Shown in pieces: positions 45,253 through 47,538 of a DNA stretch of 47,538 nucleotides (its first letter is position 1; each line of letters starts with the position of its first letter). The notes beneath the pieces are model-generated. The model was not told the origin of the DNA. It was given only the letters and a program-made list of their open reading frames with translations, and did not search any database. The translations under genes were made by a program, and so were the position numbers. Source of the stretch: a virus. The stretch covers positions 1 through 47,538 of the IMG/VR virus record IMGVR_UViG_3300050030_000036; one strand, 5' to 3'.

Positions 45253-47474
45253 GCTATAAACTTCGTGAGCAGAAGATCATTCCGAACGGGCTGAACCTTC
45301 TGGCCCCTGGCGACCAGACCGCAGAGGGCGATTGCCTTGACCTGAGCGGTTGGTGGAGCGCCGCGATCGGCAAGCTCGAGCAGGCGCCGACCTTCGCGCT
45401 GGCTAGCATTCCCACGGTCATGACGCCCCAGGATAGCCTGTGCCAGGCGGACGGCCGCCTGTACTACGGAGGCGGAGGGAATCTGCGGCAGATCGGCCGC
45501 AACGGCGATGGGACCATCGACAGCGGCTATGACGGCGCGCCACTCGGTCTGCTGTCTTACCAGGGATTCTGCTGGATCATGAACCGCGCGAAGCAGCGCA
45601 AGGACGACGGAACGACGGTCACTAACTGGACCCCGGCGCCGCCCGCGGCCGCGCCGACCTTGGAAGATTTGGGACACACCGGGGCGGGCGCCTCGCCGGC
45701 AGTAGGGAATCCGCCGGAGATCGGCGCGCTCATCAACGATCAGTACACGTACTACATCACCTGGCAGATTGAGGGTTTAGGGGAGACCGGCCCCTCTCCG
45801 GCCGGCAACGTCACCCCAACCGACGCAACTGGCAGTATCGTGCGAATTGGGCACGGAACCCCGCCGGCAGACGCCACCGGCTGGAACATCTACCGCAAAA
45901 GTCCGGCCCTGGCAACGCCCTATCGCCTGAACGAATTCACGCTCGATCTGACGCGCCTCTACGTGGATGACTACGGCGACGACGTCCACACGCACGCCGA
46001 TGCGCAGCTCCTTTCTCTCGGCATCATCCTGTCCTTTGATAATGGCGCGGCTCCGCCGGCCCGCGTGATCGCCAATCAAACCTACAACGGGCGGATGGTG
46101 GTAGCCAACAGCGCGGAACATCCCTCGCGGGTCTGGTTCTCTCCAGCCCTGCAACCGGCATTCTTCCGTGGAGCGGCCAATCCCAACGACGGGGACTGGG
46201 TCGATATCGGCACCGACAAAGGCGATGAGATTCTGGCGATGATCGTCCACCCGACCATGCTGGTGATCTACAGGTCAAAGTCGATCTGGCGCCACGTCGG
46301 AGACTTCAACGCGCCGGCCGCGCGCATCGAGCCCGCGGTTGCGGACATGGGGACCGTGGGCTACCGCAGCGTGGTCTCAACTTCGCTCGGGGACTACTTC
46401 ATTTGGCAGGACGGCGTCTACAAGTTCAACGGCGATTGGGCGCAGAAACTCTCCGCGAAAGTCGAGCCAGTTTTCCGGGGACTGCCCACTGATAACTTGG
46501 CAACGCTGAACACCGCGAACCGCGCTCGATGCGCCATCGGCGCAAAGAACGGGCGAATCTGGGTCTCCTACCCCTGGGGCGACGGCGCCGGCGCCGCCTC
46601 CCTGATCTACCACGTGGACACCCAGCGCTGGTTCAACGATCCGTTGGGCTACAGGGTCTTCCTTGATACCGGCGCGGAGTTCTTCGGCGGAGGCCAGGGC
46701 GTATATTCCCTAGAAAACTCCTACGGGGGCGGCCTCATCCTGGCGTACCAATCCGAATACCAGGACTGCGGCCTGCCGGACCATGAAAAGACCTGGGGCG
46801 ACCTGGTCATCAACCACAACACCCAAGGCCGGACGTTGACCATCACCATTCGGACGAACAAGGGAGCGGATCCGCTCACCGACACCTTTGTGCTGGCGAC
46901 GATCAATTCTACCCAGATGACGAAGCAGGTCATCCCGATGCTTTATCCCGCAGGTTATCCCGTCATCCCGAACTGGCTGCTACCCGTCCGGTCCTACAAC
47001 CTGTCGGTTCGGATCACAGGGAACGGCGGGACTACGCCCATCACCATCGACACGCCGATTCTCCTTCACTACTACCTGGAATCGCGCAAAGGCAAGACCT
47101 TCGATACCGGGATCACGAGCCACGGATTGGACGGCGTGGGAACGATTGACGAGGTGGAGCTGGACATCGACACCTCGGACGGACTGGCCTTCCCGCTGGG
47201 CGCGACCAAGCTCCATATTGAGGCGGACATTCCGCTGGGGATGATGATGCGACAAACGGGCACCGGCGTTCCGGTTCCACGGACCATCGGGCGCCAGGTG
47301 CTGCGCCTGGTGCTGCCCACGCCGATTGACGGCCGGCGCTTCCGGCATCGGATCTTCAGCGACTACACTTTCCAGGTTTACGGGTATCGCGTTCGCGTGT
47401 TGCCCATCGGGGTCTATCTCGACGGGTCGCAGAGCGAAGTTTGGCAGACAGGATCGATCACAACAGGAGTTTAA
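45249..47474 (+). CDS. tail nozzle-type beta-propeller protein
   Basis: The 741-residue protein starts at ATG 45249 overlapping the previous stop. Repeating blocks such as ADGRLYYGGGGNLRQIGRNG, LGLLSYQGFCWIMNRAKQR, GDEILAMIVHPTMLVIYRSK, SIWRHVGDFNAPAARIEP and GTVGYRSVVSTSLGDYFIWQ give the strand-turn rhythm of a beta propeller. This is the layout of podoviral tail nozzle and stabilisation proteins (P22 gp10-like). The last 60 residues, with VYGYRVRVLPIGVYLDGS, recur in the gene that follows across the join. It is the main tail hub by inference. Confidence 0.7.
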   Translation: MSYKLREQKIIPNGLNLLAPGDQTAEGDCLDLSGWWSAAIGKLEQAPTFALASIPTVMTPQDSLCQADGRLYYGGGGNLRQIGRNGDGTIDSGYDGAPLGLLSYQGFCWIMNRAKQRKDDGTTVTNWTPAPPAAAPTLEDLGHTGAGASPAVGNPPEIGALINDQYTYYITWQIEGLGETGPSPAGNVTPTDATGSIVRIGHGTPPADATGWNIYRKSPALATPYRLNEFTLDLTRLYVDDYGDDVHTHADAQLLSLGIILSFDNGAAPPARVIANQTYNGRMVVANSAEHPSRVWFSPALQPAFFRGAANPNDGDWVDIGTDKGDEILAMIVHPTMLVIYRSKSIWRHVGDFNAPAARIEPAVADMGTVGYRSVVSTSLGDYFIWQDGVYKFNGDWAQKLSAKVEPVFRGLPTDNLATLNTANRARCAIGAKNGRIWVSYPWGDGAGAASLIYHVDTQRWFNDPLGYRVFLDTGAEFFGGGQGVYSLENSYGGGLILAYQSEYQDCGLPDHEKTWGDLVINHNTQGRTLTITIRTNKGADPLTDTFVLATINSTQMTKQVIPMLYPAGYPVIPNWLLPVRSYNLSVRITGNGGTTPITIDTPILLHYYLESRKGKTFDTGITSHGLDGVGTIDEVELDIDTSDGLAFPLGATKLHIEADIPLGMMMRQTGTGVPVPRTIGRQVLRLVLPTPIDGRRFRHRIFSDYTFQVYGYRVRVLPIGVYLDGSQSEVWQTGSITTGV

Positions 47475-47476
47475 GA

Positions 47477-47538
47477 ATGGAATTCAGAGTCGTTAACGAA
47501 TTGAATGAAATCGACTTGGTTTATTCCAGCAACGGAGT
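47477..47538 (+). CDS. tail-associated protein, 5' part of the gene spanning the join
   Basis: ATG 47477 follows the previous TAA by two bases; the sequence upstream is CAGGAGTTTAAGA. The frame (MEFRVVNELNEIDLVYSSNG) continues without a break into base 1 once the 46-bp overlap is merged, giving 121 residues. The window end cuts the gene here. Confidence 0.85.
   Translation, partial: MEFRVVNELNEIDLVYSSNG
47493..47538. repeat. right copy of 46-bp terminal repeat
   Basis: Identical to bases 1-46 except T at 47506 (A at 14). The single difference inside an otherwise exact overlap suggests either an assembly or sequencing error or a mixed population. Confidence 0.9.

Noticed and set aside
1-47538. 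diversity-generating retroelement
   Set aside because: No reverse transcriptase frame or template/variable repeat pair was seen.

Overview
The window looks like one complete tailed-phage genome of about 47.5 kb, opened at an arbitrary point of a circular map. The first 46 bases recur at the end with a single mismatch, and one gene (121 codons plus stop) runs across the join. The virion set points to a podovirus: a long portal protein, scaffold, decoration and major capsid proteins, several short connector/adaptor proteins, a tail-nozzle-like beta-propeller protein, fibre-like proteins and large internal (ejection-type) proteins. There is no tape measure, tail sheath or tail tube protein. GC content is high. 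The many small Cys-rich proteins and GRKGG...ARW-type proteins remind me of phages of soil Acidobacteriota, but that host guess is weak and rests on family resemblance only.

Layout. 1-11560 (+): tail/fibre proteins, a GNAT acetyltransferase and internal virion proteins. 11700-15660 (-): a tightly overlapping operon of about 15 small genes driven by a near-consensus sigma70-type promoter at 15747-15776. 15664-16107: a control region with two reverse promoters and related 12-bp palindromic sites. 16108-17871 (+): a short operon ending in a serine recombinase. 17786-25350 (-): small Cys-rich genes, a secreted malectin-domain protein, and a 556-aa putative replication/DNA-binding protein. 25360-25590: a cluster of GTAGTG sites and inverted repeats. 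25593-28716 (+): small early/middle genes, a KTSC protein and an XhlA-like membrane protein, interrupted by a convergent LuxR-type regulator operon (26175-26756, -). 28713-47474 (+): small terminase, two sigma factors, large terminase, portal, scaffold, decoration protein, capsid, fibres, connectors and tail, continuing through the join into 1-11560.

The most interesting signal is a possible private transcription system. Between the terminase genes lie a FliA/WhiG-type sigma factor (29110-29718) and an ECF-like sigma factor (29715-30218), translationally coupled. The structural region carries repeated sites of the form TAAGnnnn-N11/12-GGCGATAN (5185, 6146, 37069 and 44567; a weaker one at 43007). 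These resemble the published FliA promoter consensus TAAAGTTT-N11-GCCGATAA. In four of the five the start codon lies only 7-8 bases after the -10 element, so the predicted transcripts are leaderless. I infer that the phage-encoded FliA-like sigma drives late genes from these sites.

No DNA polymerase, helicase, tyrosine integrase, tRNA, CRISPR array, reverse transcriptase or recognisable endolysin was seen. Functions of most small genes are unknown. All calls come from reading the sequence, without database searches.
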